From: Chryseobacterium piperi
Lineage (GTDB): Bacteria > Bacteroidota > Bacteroidia > Flavobacteriales > Weeksellaceae
Length of the DNA stretch: 64,000 nt
Assembly (NCBI RefSeq): GCF_002285635.2
Contig: NZ_CP023049.2
Location: forward strand, 3,348,001 to 3,412,000
Direction: 5' to 3'
Shown: piece by piece, positions 8,816 to 17,054 of the stretch
How positions within the stretch are numbered: the stretch's first letter is position 1
Layout: each line of letters opens with the position of its first letter
Program-made: the position numbers and the translations under genes
The notes under the pieces: model-generated
The model's database searches: none
What the model was told of the DNA's origin: nothing
Seen by the model: the letters and a program-made list of their open reading frames with translations, nothing else

Positions 8816-10276
8816 TTATTTGCTCATTAATTTCCAAAGCTCATTAATTACTTCTTTATCGTCAAAATGGTGCTTTACACCATTAATTTCCTGATAGTTT
8901 TCGTGTCCTTTTCCGGCTACCAAAACAATATCTTTAGGTTCCGCAAACTTGATCGCCATTTTGATCGCTTCCTTTCTATCCGGAATTGAAGTGTATTTGC
9001 TGAAGTTTTGAGGTTCAACACCGGCTTCAATTTCTTTTATAATCTGTGCCGGATCTTCTGTTCTCGGATTATCCGAAGTGATGATAGCCAACGTTGATTT
9101 TTTAGTTGCTATATTTCCCATTTCAGGCCGTTTGGAGTGATCTCTGTCTCCTCCACAACCGAAAACGGTAATCAGCCTTTCATTTTTTGTCCTGATATCA
9201 TTAATACTGTCCAGAATGTTTTCCAGAGCATCAGGAGTATGGGCATAATCAACAATGAAGAAAATGCCACCGTCGGATTTAAAAGTTTCAAATCTTCCGG
9301 AAACTCTTTTCAATATGCTGATAGCCTGAAGGATTTCGCTTTGCTCAAATCCTAACTCAGAAGCAATTCCAAAAACAAGCAATAAATTATATACATTGAA
9401 TCTCCCTGTCAATGTAGTCCAGAACTCTTTTCCATTGAAGTTCAGGAGCATTCCATTGAAATCAATTTCTAAAGCTCTTCCATGGTAATCTGCCATTGTT
9501 TTCAATGCATAAGACTTTTTTGAAGCCTTAGTGTTTTGAAGCATGACGTTACCGTTTTTGTCATCGATATTCGTGATGGCAATGGCAGTATCCTGCAATT
9601 CATCAAAAAATCTTTTTTTCGTTTTTAAATACTCATCAAATGTTTTATGGTAATCCAGATGATCATGAGTAAGGTTGGTGAATCCTGCCACCTTGAAATG
9701 AAGACCTTCTATTCTATTTTGGGAAATTCCGTGGGAGCTTACTTCCATAAAAGCAAATTCACAACCTGATTCAACCGCTTTTGCCAAAATCTGATTGATA
9801 GTAATCACATCAGGAGTGGTATGGGTTGCCGGAATGATTTCATCTCCAATTCTGATCTCTACCGTTGAGAGTAAAGCAGAATCATATCCTAAATTTTTAA
9901 AAACATCAAAAAGGAGAGTGGATACGGACGTTTTTCCGTTAGTTCCGGTAACTCCGACTAGTTTTAATTTCTGTGATGGATTTCCATAGAAGTTAGAAGC
10001 CAGATGTCCCAGTGTTTTAGAAGAATCTTTCACTTTTACATAGGTGATTGTATCTTCAAGATGTTCAGGGAATTCTTCACAAACAATAGTTTTTGCTCCT
10101 TTTTCAATAGAAGATGCAATAAATGAATGTCCATCTGCCACTGTGCCTCTCATTGCAATATAAAGAGAGCCTTCGGTAACCTTTCTGCTGTCGAATACCA
10201 ATTCGGAAACCTCACGAGTGGTATCACCGTGGATTTCGAGGGTGGGGATTCTATTTAATAATTCAATTAATTGCAT
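8816..10276 (-). CDS. murE: UDP-MurNAc-tripeptide synthetase MurE (meso-DAP adding)
   Basis: Cytoplasmic ligase adding the third stem residue to UDP-MurNAc-L-Ala-D-Glu. Seen: 486 aa. The P-loop GTNGKTS is at 111-117, the HTTPDVI and EVSSHGI motifs mark the substrate-binding region, and DNPRTEDP (about residue 400) is the signature that selects meso-diaminopimelate rather than lysine. Full length. The ftsI gene lies 20 nt upstream. Downstream the usual partner mraY is pushed about 480 bp away by the four-helix-bundle gene. No murF is seen in this window; in Flavobacteriia it often lies elsewhere. Confidence 0.97.
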   Translation of the reverse strand: MQLIELLNRIPTLEIHGDTTREVSELVFDSRKVTEGSLYIAMRGTVADGHSFIASSIEKGAKTIVCEEFPEHLEDTITYVKVKDSSKTLGHLASNFYGNPSQKLKLVGVTGTNGKTSVSTLLFDVFKNLGYDSALLSTVEIRIGDEIIPATHTTPDVITINQILAKAVESGCEFAFMEVSSHGISQNRIEGLHFKVAGFTNLTHDHLDYHKTFDEYLKTKKRFFDELQDTAIAITNIDDKNGNVMLQNTKASKKSYALKTMADYHGRALEIDFNGMLLNFNGKEFWTTLTGRFNVYNLLLVFGIASELGFEQSEILQAISILKRVSGRFETFKSDGGIFFIVDYAHTPDALENILDSINDIRTKNERLITVFGCGGDRDHSKRPEMGNIATKKSTLAIITSDNPRTEDPAQIIKEIEAGVEPQNFSKYTSIPDRKEAIKMAIKFAEPKDIVLVAGKGHENYQEINGVKHHFDDKEVINELWKLMSK

Positions 10277-10296
10277 TTCTTTGATGCTTATTATTT

Positions 10297-12288
10297 TTAA
10301 TTCTGCAGAGATAAATATATTCTCTGGTTTTTACTGATATTTGTACCTTCCGATGGGAATTGTTCTTTTATTCTTCCCACTCCTTTATAGTCTACACGGT
10401 ACCCCAGGTTTTCCAATTGAGGAATTACATTTTTACCGATCAAGCCAACTACGTTGGGCATTTGTTTATTGTTTACTGCTATTTTGACGTTAGGCTCAAC
10501 CATTTTATTAAGGTCTACTTTTTTATCAACAAGCATTTCTTTTTCAATATTCTGTGGTGTTTTCAAAAAGGTCTTTCCTGCAATTTCCTTAAACACCGGA
10601 GCTGATACGGCTCCTCCATAAAATCCAATTGAGGTGTTAGGTTCACTGACCATCACATAGCAGGTATACTTTGGATTATCTGCAGGATAAAAACCTGCGA
10701 ATGAAGCTCTGTATTTCATGGGTCCCGGAAGCCAATATTCAAACCTCGCGGTTCCTGTTTTTCCTGCCATTTTAAGGTTAGGCGTAAAAATACTTCTACC
10801 CGTTCCTTTTTCTACAGCTTTGGTCAGAGCACTGGTCATCATTTTAATAGCTTTTTCAGAAGCCATTTTATTTACCATTACCTCTGGCTTAGCATTGTAC
10901 ATCACTTTTCCATCTTTCATGATTTTATCAATGAATAAAGGCTTAAGCATTTTACCATTATTAGCAACTCCGTTATAGAAAGTTGCTAATTGTAATAAAT
11001 TGATGTTCGAAGAATATCCAAAAGATATAGAAGCGAGTGTTGCTGCGTTCCATCTTTTGTTTTGTGGCGTTACGATTTTCGGTTTTGTGATTCCCGGCAG
11101 CTCGATATCCATTTTATCAAATAATTTCCAGCGCTTTAGGTGATCAAGGAATATCTGCGGTTTGTCGGCATAATATTTTGTAATCAGTTTTGCTGTTCCT
11201 ACGTTGCTTGATTTTGCCAGTACATCACTAATGTCATAGGTGCCCCCACCATGACCGTCTGAAATTCTTTGCTTAGCATAGGTCCATACTCCGTTTCCTA
11301 CGTTTACAGTGGTATTATCGTCAATGAAGCCATCGTCCATTGCAGCTAAAAGGGATATGGTTTTGAATGTGGATCCTGGTTCAATATTATCTTTTAAAGC
11401 ATAATTGTAAGAATCTTCATATTCTCCCGAGTCAGTTCTTCTCAGGTTAACAAGAGCTCGAACCTTTCCGGTTTGAACTTCCATAACAATCACAGTCCCG
11501 TGTTTTGCCTCAAAATGAACAAGCTGCTTCTCTAAAGCAGAGTGCGCAATGTCTTGAATTCTAAGATCTAAGGTAGTATATACATCTTCTCCGTCAATTG
11601 GTTCCTGAACCTTCCAGAAATCGATAGGTTTCCATTGAGAAGAGTTAATTCTCTGTTCTAGTCTTTTTCCATCTGTTCCTGTAAGATATTTAGAAAAAGC
11701 TCCCTCCAGTCCGGATTTGTATTCACTGTTATCCATTCCGATGGTTCCTGCTCCAATTTCTGAAGTAGCCAGCTCTCTTTTGTAATTTCGATCTACGATA
11801 AAACCTCCTTTGTTTTTCCCTCTGTTAAAGATGGGAAAGTTTCGGACTCTGTCATATTCGTCAAAATCCAATCCTTTTACGAGGGTGTAGTATTGATTTT
11901 TCTTTCTTTTTTGTTCGTCAAACTTTTGTCTGAATTCACTTCTTGGTTTCCCGAACATTTTACTTAAAGAATCTGTTAATGCGCCAATGTTGTTGCTATA
12001 GATCGTATCCTTCATTGTTTTAAAATCAAGGTAGATATCGTAGCGCATGACCGTAGTTGCCAGGATAGAGCCGTCTGACGCAAATAAATTTCCTCGTGCG
12101 GCTTTTAGAGTGGCTTCACGATAGTTTTTATTAATATAGTCGTCCTTAATTTCCTGAACATTAGTATTTTGAAGAATAACAATTCTCGCTAAAAAAAGTA
12201 CAAACACGGACAAAGCTACCACTGCGAAGAGGTAGCCCCACCTTAACGTTTTTTTACGTTTGTTATCGTATTCATTTTGCTTTTGCAT
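10297..12288 (-). CDS. ftsI: Septal transpeptidase FtsI/PBP3 with C-terminal PASTA domain
   Basis: Class B penicillin-binding protein that cross-links septal peptidoglycan. Seen: 663 aa with one N-terminal membrane anchor (about 17-36) and a pedestal/dimerisation region. The catalytic motif STFK (in PGSTFKTIS, about 305-310) holds the active serine, SSN lies in KSSNVGTAK, and KTG in GKTGTARFEY is at about 510. The last 60 residues (about 603-663) form one PASTA domain starting MPNVVGLIGK. A PASTA tail is unusual for Gram-negative PBP3 but common, to my knowledge, in Bacteroidetes. The start overlaps the end of the ftsL-like gene by 17 nt, suggesting coupled translation. Confidence 0.95.
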   Translation of the reverse strand: MQKQNEYDNKRKKTLRWGYLFAVVALSVFVLFLARIVILQNTNVQEIKDDYINKNYREATLKAARGNLFASDGSILATTVMRYDIYLDFKTMKDTIYSNNIGALTDSLSKMFGKPRSEFRQKFDEQKRKKNQYYTLVKGLDFDEYDRVRNFPIFNRGKNKGGFIVDRNYKRELATSEIGAGTIGMDNSEYKSGLEGAFSKYLTGTDGKRLEQRINSSQWKPIDFWKVQEPIDGEDVYTTLDLRIQDIAHSALEKQLVHFEAKHGTVIVMEVQTGKVRALVNLRRTDSGEYEDSYNYALKDNIEPGSTFKTISLLAAMDDGFIDDNTTVNVGNGVWTYAKQRISDGHGGGTYDISDVLAKSSNVGTAKLITKYYADKPQIFLDHLKRWKLFDKMDIELPGITKPKIVTPQNKRWNAATLASISFGYSSNINLLQLATFYNGVANNGKMLKPLFIDKIMKDGKVMYNAKPEVMVNKMASEKAIKMMTSALTKAVEKGTGRSIFTPNLKMAGKTGTARFEYWLPGPMKYRASFAGFYPADNPKYTCYVMVSEPNTSIGFYGGAVSAPVFKEIAGKTFLKTPQNIEKEMLVDKKVDLNKMVEPNVKIAVNNKQMPNVVGLIGKNVIPQLENLGYRVDYKGVGRIKEQFPSEGTNISKNQRIYLSLQN

Positions 12289-12637
12289 CTGTACTATCCA
12301 ATTTTATTAGCAGTTTGTGAGGATGGTTTTCCAGAGTCATTAAAGAATCCTGTGCAACTTCTTTTCCCAGCTCTGATTCCATTTTCACTTTGATCAGCTT
12401 ACTTTGTGCGTAAGCGTTTCTAGATTTATATTCTTCTGTTTCTTCTTTTAAAGCGTTAACAATCCTAATTTTTTTATTGACTAAATGGTTGCTGTAAATC
12501 ATAGCCATCATCAGAACAAAAAGCAGTAAAAAATACTTGTAATGTATTTTTATCTCATCCCGGTTAAGGAAATTTCCTTTTATAATATCTATAAAAGTTA
12601 ATCTCTTCTGTGGGCGGTTTGTTGTTCTTTTTGCCAT
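12272..12637 (-). CDS. ftsL: FtsL-like cell division protein
   Basis: Small bitopic protein expected to form the FtsQ-FtsB-FtsL divisome complex. Seen: 121 aa with a basic cytoplasmic N-terminus (about 1-32), one membrane segment (about 34-50: YFLLLFVLMMAMIYS), and then a heptad-like region rich in Glu/Lys (about 52-95) that should be a periplasmic coiled coil. There is little direct identity to proteobacterial FtsL. The call rests on topology, size and its place between rsmH and ftsI, where ftsL always sits. It overlaps ftsI by 17 nt. Confidence 0.82.
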   Translation of the reverse strand: MAKRTTNRPQKRLTFIDIIKGNFLNRDEIKIHYKYFLLLFVLMMAMIYSNHLVNKKIRIVNALKEETEEYKSRNAYAQSKLIKVKMESELGKEVAQDSLMTLENHPHKLLIKLDSTDAKAK

Positions 12638-12717
12638 TTAGTTGTTTGTCGTTTGTTGTCTGTTGCTGATTGCTTGTTTTAAATTAAAACTGGCTACTAT
12701 CAACTGACAGCCAAAAA

Positions 12718-13611
12718 CTATACTTTTATTCCTGTTCTCATTTTTGCACTTCTTGCTCTTGAGTTTTCTTCAATTTCCTTATCATCAGGAATGATTGCTT
12801 TACTCTTGATCAGCTCGAATGCTTTTTTATAATTTCCGTAGATATCTCTTGTCGGTTCCCCTTCAAACATTCCATTTTTCAAAAACCTTTTAACCAGTCT
12901 GTCTTCTAAAGAATGATAAGAAATAACGACTAGTCTTCCTTCTGGTTTTAATACCTGATAAGCCTGTACTAACATTTCTTTCAAGACTTCAAGCTCCTGG
13001 TTGACTTCAATTCTGATAGCCTGAAAAAGCTGTGCATAAAATTTATTCACCTTATGCGGTGGAAGATAACTGAATAGTTTTTTCAGATCTTCTGTAGTTT
13101 CGATAGTCTTGCTTTTCCTGTGATGAACAATATCTCTTGCCAGTTTTCTAGCCTCTCTTAGCTCTCCATAATAGTAAAAGATATCAGCTAGTTGCTCTTC
13201 TTCATAATCGTTGATTACTCTTTTGGCGTCGAGCCCCTGCATTACATTCATTCTCATGTCCAAAGGAGCATTACTCCTTGTGGAGAATCCTCTTTCAGCT
13301 TCATCGAATTGGTGTGATGATACTCCAAGATCTGCAAGAACTCCATCAACCTGAGAAACTCCATACATCAATAAGGAGTTTTCTAAGAATCTGAAATTCT
13401 GATTGATCAAAGTGAATCTTGGATCATCGATATTGTTTTTAAGAGCATCCAAGTCCTGGTCAAAACTGAAAAGTCTTCCTTTATCAGAAAGTCTGCTCAG
13501 GATTTCTCTTGAATGGCCACCGCCACCAAAAGTGCAGTCCACATATGTTCCGTCTGGATTCGTCACCAAATCATCAACACTCTGCTTCAACAAAACGGGA
13601 TTATGATACAT
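12718..13611 (-). CDS. rsmH: 16S rRNA (cytosine1402-N4)-methyltransferase RsmH
   Basis: Also called MraW. SAM-dependent enzyme methylating N4 of C1402 in the 16S rRNA P-site region. Seen: 297 aa, start MYHNPVLLKQSVDDL. SAM motif I is DCTFGGGGHSREIL (about 25-38), ADLGVSSHQFD (about 93-103) follows, and RLVVISYHSLEDRLVK is motif VI. The C-terminal basic region ends SRARSAKMRTG, a strong family mark. It lies 36 nt downstream of mraZ. The following 80-nt spacer to the ftsL-like gene is CA-rich and low in complexity. Confidence 0.97.
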   Translation of the reverse strand: MYHNPVLLKQSVDDLVTNPDGTYVDCTFGGGGHSREILSRLSDKGRLFSFDQDLDALKNNIDDPRFTLINQNFRFLENSLLMYGVSQVDGVLADLGVSSHQFDEAERGFSTRSNAPLDMRMNVMQGLDAKRVINDYEEEQLADIFYYYGELREARKLARDIVHHRKSKTIETTEDLKKLFSYLPPHKVNKFYAQLFQAIRIEVNQELEVLKEMLVQAYQVLKPEGRLVVISYHSLEDRLVKRFLKNGMFEGEPTRDIYGNYKKAFELIKSKAIIPDDKEIEENSRARSAKMRTGIKV

Positions 13612-13647
13612 GCTTTAATTTGTGTTTTCGCTTTTTAATCAGCGTTA

Positions 13648-14106
13648 TTATTCTTCATCGAAAGAGCCCATCACATCTTCGGCAAGGCTGGCAAAATCAG
13701 CTTCGTTGGTAGAAATTACTTTCTCATAAGCTTCTTTATCCCAAATTTCAAAAAGTTCTCCGGCACTTGTTATCACAATATCTTTTTGAAGACTTGCGAA
13801 AAGAGTGAGGTCTTTTGAAATTTGTAATCTTCCTGCATTATCCAACTCTACAGTTTTTACTCCTGCCGTAAACATTCTAATGAAATCAGCATTCTTTTTA
13901 ATGAATCTGTTTAGTTTATTAATTTTGTCCATTAGTTTATCCCATGCTTTCATAGGGTATACTTCCAGACAAGGTTGAAACACGGAACGTTTGACTACAA
14001 AGGCTTTGTCGTCAAAGTTCTCCATCTGCTTGATCAGCGATGCAGGTACTTTTAAGCGACCTTTGTCGTCTATTTTACACTCATATGTTCCAATGAAATT
14101 CTTCAT
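13648..14106 (-). CDS. mraZ: Transcriptional regulator MraZ
   Basis: AbrB-fold ring-forming DNA-binding protein that represses the dcw promoter by binding direct repeats of TGGG-type boxes. Seen: 152 aa with two MraZ halves, CKIDDKGRLKVPASL (about 9-23) and ELDNAGRLQISKDL (about 87-100). The longest open frame begins 13 codons earlier (14145), inside the operator region; the ATG at 14106 (MKNFIGTYECKID) matches the family start, so I use it. First gene of the cluster, with boxes for its own product directly upstream, so autoregulation is likely. Confidence 0.95.
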   Translation of the reverse strand: MKNFIGTYECKIDDKGRLKVPASLIKQMENFDDKAFVVKRSVFQPCLEVYPMKAWDKLMDKINKLNRFIKKNADFIRMFTAGVKTVELDNAGRLQISKDLTLFASLQKDIVITSAGELFEIWDKEAYEKVISTNEADFASLAEDVMGSFDEE

Positions 14107-14112
14107 TTGGGA

Positions 14113-14120
14113 CAAATTTA
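14113..14120 (-). promoter_or_regulatory. -7 box of the mraZ promoter
   Basis: Minus strand reads TAAATTTG, an exact match to the Bacteroidetes -7 consensus TAnnTTTG. Its last base is 6 nt from the mraZ ATG, so the mRNA would have almost no 5' leader. A clear -33 TTG at 17-23 nt spacing is not visible; the TGGG boxes occupy that place. Confidence 0.5.
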
Positions 14121-14130
14121 TATAATTATT

Positions 14131-14154
14131 TCCAAAATTTCCCACTTTTTCCCA
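14131..14154 (-). promoter_or_regulatory. MraZ operator: three boxes at 10-bp spacing
   Basis: Minus strand shows TGGG (14154-14151), TGGG (14144-14141) and TGGA (14134-14131), each exactly 10 bp apart. This is the known architecture of MraZ sites (TGGGN repeats separated by 5 bp) and lies just upstream of the mraZ -7 box, well placed for repression. Confidence 0.7.
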
Positions 14155-14348
14155 CTTTTTGACTTAATGTTAATAAGTTTTATCAAAGATTGAAGATTGA
14201 GAATATAAGTTGTTGATATTTTGTGGGTTGTGAACTGTGCTATTTAGCCCATAACAAAAAGGATGTTAAAAAAAATGAAGAAAAGGCCAATATTATATTA
14301 TTTTTATCTTAAATTAGGAATATCAAAATATTTTTGAGGTTTAATTTG

Positions 14349-14356
14349 TATTTTTG
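14349..14356 (+). promoter_or_regulatory. -7 box upstream of the alpha/beta hydrolase gene
   Basis: TATTTTTG matches TAnnTTTG. It lies 22 nt before the ATG at 14379 and after an upstream in-frame ATG at 14334, which supports the downstream start. Confidence 0.5.
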
Positions 14357-14378
14357 CAAGGCTTTATTAAGGCGTTTT

Positions 14379-15140
14379 ATGATATTTAGTACAAAAAAAG
14401 AAAAGAAATATACCTTTGTAGAGGCGGGAGAAGGACATCCATTGGTGCTGTTGCACGGGTTAATGGGTGGTTTGAGTAATTTCGATAAGATGGTGAATTT
14501 TTTTTCAGAGAAAGGATTTAAGGTCTATGTGCCTCAATTGCCAATCTATGATTTGCCGGTACTCAATACCAATCTTACTACTATAGCAAAATATATTATC
14601 AAGTTTATAGAGAGCCATATTTCCGAGCCGGTAACGATTGTCGGGAATTCTATGGGTGGTCATGTCGGGCTTATATTAGCTTTGGCAAGGCCGGATCTGG
14701 TTAAAAATCTTGTTTTAACCGGAAGCTCCGGTTTATATGAGAGAACATTCGGAGACAGCTTTCCAAGAAAAAGCGACCGACTCTATATAAAAAAGAAAAC
14801 GGAAGAGGTTTTCTATGATCCGGCAGTAGCAACGGAAGATTTAGTAGATGAAGTTTTTGGTGTGGTGAATGACAGAATGAAGGGGATAAAAACAGTAATG
14901 CTGGCAAGAAGTGCCATCAAACATAATATGCTGAATGATCTTCCTAAGATTTTAACTCCAACTTGTCTGATCTGGGGAAAACAGGATAATGTTACTCCGC
15001 CGGAAGTTGCAGAGGATATGCACAAATTTATTCCGAATTCAGATTTATTCTGGATCGACAAATGCGGCCACGCGGCAATGATGGAAAAACCAGATGAATT
15101 TAATGAAATTCTTTACAGCTGGTTAAAAGATAAAGTATAA
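14379..15140 (+). CDS. Alpha/beta-fold hydrolase
   Basis: Serine hydrolase of unknown substrate, probably cytoplasmic because no signal peptide is seen. Seen: 253 aa from ATG 14379. The oxyanion strand reads PLVLLHGLMGG (about 23-33), the nucleophile elbow GNSMGG (Ser at about residue 91), and a late CGHAAMMEKP holds the expected catalytic His (about residue 232), with the acid likely in WGKQDNVTPPE. The upstream in-frame ATG at 14334 would place the start before the -7 box, so it is rejected. First gene after the divergent mraZ promoter; a hairpin terminator follows it. Resembles esterases of the MenH/BioH type, but nothing in the sequence fixes the substrate. Confidence 0.88.
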   Translation: MIFSTKKEKKYTFVEAGEGHPLVLLHGLMGGLSNFDKMVNFFSEKGFKVYVPQLPIYDLPVLNTNLTTIAKYIIKFIESHISEPVTIVGNSMGGHVGLILALARPDLVKNLVLTGSSGLYERTFGDSFPRKSDRLYIKKKTEEVFYDPAVATEDLVDEVFGVVNDRMKGIKTVMLARSAIKHNMLNDLPKILTPTCLIWGKQDNVTPPEVAEDMHKFIPNSDLFWIDKCGHAAMMEKPDEFNEILYSWLKDKV

Positions 15141-15148
15141 ACTAACTT

Positions 15149-15183
15149 AAACCATTAAGAGCTTTCTTAATGGTTTGTTTTTC
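15149..15183 (+). terminator. Rho-independent terminator after the hydrolase
   Basis: AAACCATTAAGA (15149-15160) pairs with TCTTAATGGTTT (15164-15175), followed by GTTTTTC. The upstream in-frame ATG of engB (15170) lies inside this hairpin, so it is unlikely to be used. Confidence 0.7.
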
Positions 15184-15199
15184 TAAAAAATATTCAAAA

Positions 15200-15823
15200 A
15201 TGGTTATTAAAACAGCAGATTTTGTAAAGAGTAGCGGGAAATGGCAGGAATGCCCGGATCCGAATATTCCCGAATATGCTTTTATTGGAAGGTCAAATGT
15301 GGGAAAATCGTCATTGATCAATGCAATGATTAATAAAAAAGATTTGGCGAAAACTTCACAGACTCCGGGAAAGACTCAGCTTATCAATCATTTTTTGGTG
15401 AATGAGAGTTGGTACCTTACCGACTTACCAGGTTATGGATATGCCAAGGTTTCAAAAGTTCAAAGAAAGGAATTTGAAAAGCTGATCACCAACTATATTC
15501 TTAACAGAAGAAACCTTGTGAATCTTTTTGTTTTAGTAGATGCGAGACATACACCACAAAAAATAGATCTCGAATTCATCCAATGGTGTGGAGAGAGTGG
15601 TGTACCTTTTTCGATCGTCTTTACCAAAGCCGATAAGCTAAAGCCCAATGTTGTGATCAAAAATGTTGAGGATTACAAAACAGAACTTCATAAGACTTGG
15701 GAAGATCTGCCAGAATTATATATTACTTCGGCAGAAAAGAAAGAAGGTGGAGATAAAATCCTGAACTTCATCCAAACAACCAACGAGTTTTTAAAAAATA
15801 ATAGCGTAACCTTCGATGAGTAA
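15200..15823 (+). CDS. engB: Ribosome biogenesis GTPase EngB/YsxC/YihA
   Basis: TRAFAC-class GTPase needed for late assembly of the 50S subunit. Seen: 207 aa from ATG 15200 (MVIKTADFVKSSG). G1 is GRSNVGKSS (about 29-37), G2 includes the conserved TPGKTQ (about 53-58), G3 is DLPGYGYAKVS (about 74-84), G4 is TKAD (about 143-146) and G5 lies in ITSAEKKEG (about 173-181). The TPGxTQxIN stretch is characteristic of EngB. The next gene overlaps its 3' end by 8 nt. Confidence 0.96.
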   Translation: MVIKTADFVKSSGKWQECPDPNIPEYAFIGRSNVGKSSLINAMINKKDLAKTSQTPGKTQLINHFLVNESWYLTDLPGYGYAKVSKVQRKEFEKLITNYILNRRNLVNLFVLVDARHTPQKIDLEFIQWCGESGVPFSIVFTKADKLKPNVVIKNVEDYKTELHKTWEDLPELYITSAEKKEGGDKILNFIQTTNEFLKNNSVTFDE

Positions 15824-16265
15824 TATAATCTGGAAAATTAAGACTTTCGATGAATTGACGGTTCCGGAATTGTACCAAATTCTGAAAGCCCGTATTGATG
15901 TTTTTGTCATTGAACAAAATTGTCCGTACCCGGATCTGGATAATAATGACCAGAAGGGTATTCATATCTGGGCAGAAGAAAACGGACAGGTTCTGGCTTA
16001 TTGCAGGGTCTTTAATAAAGGAGTTAAGTATGATGAAACTTCTTTGGGAAGGGTATTGACAACAGAACTGGCAAGAGGGAAGAGTTTAGGAAAACAACTG
16101 ATACGATATGCTGTTGATACAATAGAAAATAGGTTTCATACTTCAGAGATTAGAATTTCCGCACAGGATTACTTATTAAGATTCTATTCGGAGTTTGGTT
16201 TTGTAGACACCGGGAAAAAATATTTAGAAGACGATATTCCACACACGGAAATGATCAGAAAATAA
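15816..16265 (+). CDS. GNAT family N-acetyltransferase (ElaA-like)
   Basis: Predicted acetyl-CoA-dependent N-acyltransferase; substrate unknown. Seen: 149 aa. The N-terminal part reads LYQILKARIDVFVIEQNCPYPDLD, the hallmark of the ElaA branch (about 20-43). The acetyl-CoA loop is LGRVLTTELARGKSLGKQLI (about 76-95, the R/Q-x-x-G-x-G/A type in degenerate form), and the C-terminal strand is FYSEFGFVDTGKKYLEDDIPHTEM. It overlaps engB by 8 nt, so the two are very likely cotranscribed and coupled in translation. Ends at a strong bidirectional terminator. Confidence 0.9.
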   Translation: MSNIIWKIKTFDELTVPELYQILKARIDVFVIEQNCPYPDLDNNDQKGIHIWAEENGQVLAYCRVFNKGVKYDETSLGRVLTTELARGKSLGKQLIRYAVDTIENRFHTSEIRISAQDYLLRFYSEFGFVDTGKKYLEDDIPHTEMIRK

Positions 16266-16298
16266 AAAAAGCGAAGGGAAATCTTCGCTTTTTATTTT
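16264..16298. terminator. Bidirectional terminator between the GNAT gene and msrA
   Basis: AAAAAGCGAAG and CTTCGCTTTTT pair perfectly around GGAAAT (about 16266-16293), with A/T runs on both sides. It serves the GNAT gene (+) and msrA (-), whose stop codon lies at its right edge. Confidence 0.85.
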
Positions 16299-16857
16299 AT
16301 TCTGAATCTATATTCAACATTCCTAATTCTCCGAAATGCTTTTTAAACTTCTGAATTTTAGGGCCTACAACGGCGCTACAATAAGGCTGTGTAGGATTTT
16401 CGTTATAATAGCCTTGGTGGTATTGCTCCGCCGGCCAGAATTTCTCGAATTTTGTTAGCTCTGTAACATATTCCCCGTTCCATCTTCCTGAAGCTTTAGA
16501 TACCTTAATGGCCTCTTCTGCTTTTTGCTTTTCAGCATCATCCTTATAATAAATGACGGATCGGTATTGTGTTCCGATATCATTTCCCTGTCTGTTAAGT
16601 TGGGTTGGATCATGGAGGAAGAAGAAAACATCCATTAATTGTTCATAAGAAATAATATCAGGATCATAGGTGATCTGTACGACTTCTGCATGACCGGTTT
16701 GTCCGGTGCAGACTTCTTCGTAAGTCGGATGATCTTTATGTCCTCCCGAATATCCTGAGATTGCAGATTCTACACCTTTCAGCATGTTGAAACAGCTTTC
16801 CACACACCAGAAACATCCGCCACCGAAAGTGATCTGTTGTAAATTATTTTTATCCAT
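16297..16857 (-). CDS. msrA: Peptide-methionine (S)-S-oxide reductase MsrA
   Basis: Reduces the S-epimer of methionine sulfoxide in proteins, using thioredoxin. Seen: 186 aa. The catalytic motif GGGCFWCVE (about 12-20) gives the nucleophilic Cys, and the family signatures SGYSGGHKDHPTYEEVCTG and HAEVVQITYDP (about 35-65) follow. GNDIGTQYRSVIYY and the C-terminal YHQGYYNENPTQPYC supply the likely resolving Cys. No signal peptide on this frame, so cytoplasmic. A tiny signal-peptide-like ORF lies just upstream (16899-16949). MsrB is not in the window. Confidence 0.96.
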   Translation of the reverse strand: MDKNNLQQITFGGGCFWCVESCFNMLKGVESAISGYSGGHKDHPTYEEVCTGQTGHAEVVQITYDPDIISYEQLMDVFFFLHDPTQLNRQGNDIGTQYRSVIYYKDDAEKQKAEEAIKVSKASGRWNGEYVTELTKFEKFWPAEQYHQGYYNENPTQPYCSAVVGPKIQKFKKHFGELGMLNIDSE

Positions 16858-16980
16858 TTTAGGTTGATTTTTTATTATGTGTTTTTATTCTCTACCTGTT
16901 ACAGGATATAAGAAAAAGCACTAATCAAAAATAAGAAAAACTTTTTCATTTTGTGTTGGAATCATCTGTCTTTACATCAA

Positions 16981-17006
16981 AACACACCATTTTTCAATGA
17001 TGTGTT
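16981..17006 (-). terminator. Hairpin downstream of the endonuclease gene
   Basis: AACACACCATT (16981-16991) pairs with AATGATGTGTT (16996-17006) with one G-U type mismatch. On the minus strand the hairpin is followed only by a short T-run, so termination may be weak. Confidence 0.4.
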
Positions 17007-17054
17007 AGCTGTTATATTAATAAAAATTCACTTGAAGTGTTTTCAATACAAAGT

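Noticed and set aside
12638..12717. CA-rich low-complexity spacer between rsmH and the ftsL-like gene with a weak GGCT...AGCC stem
   Set aside because: Stem is imperfect, short, and without a T-run; nothing beyond low complexity can be supported.
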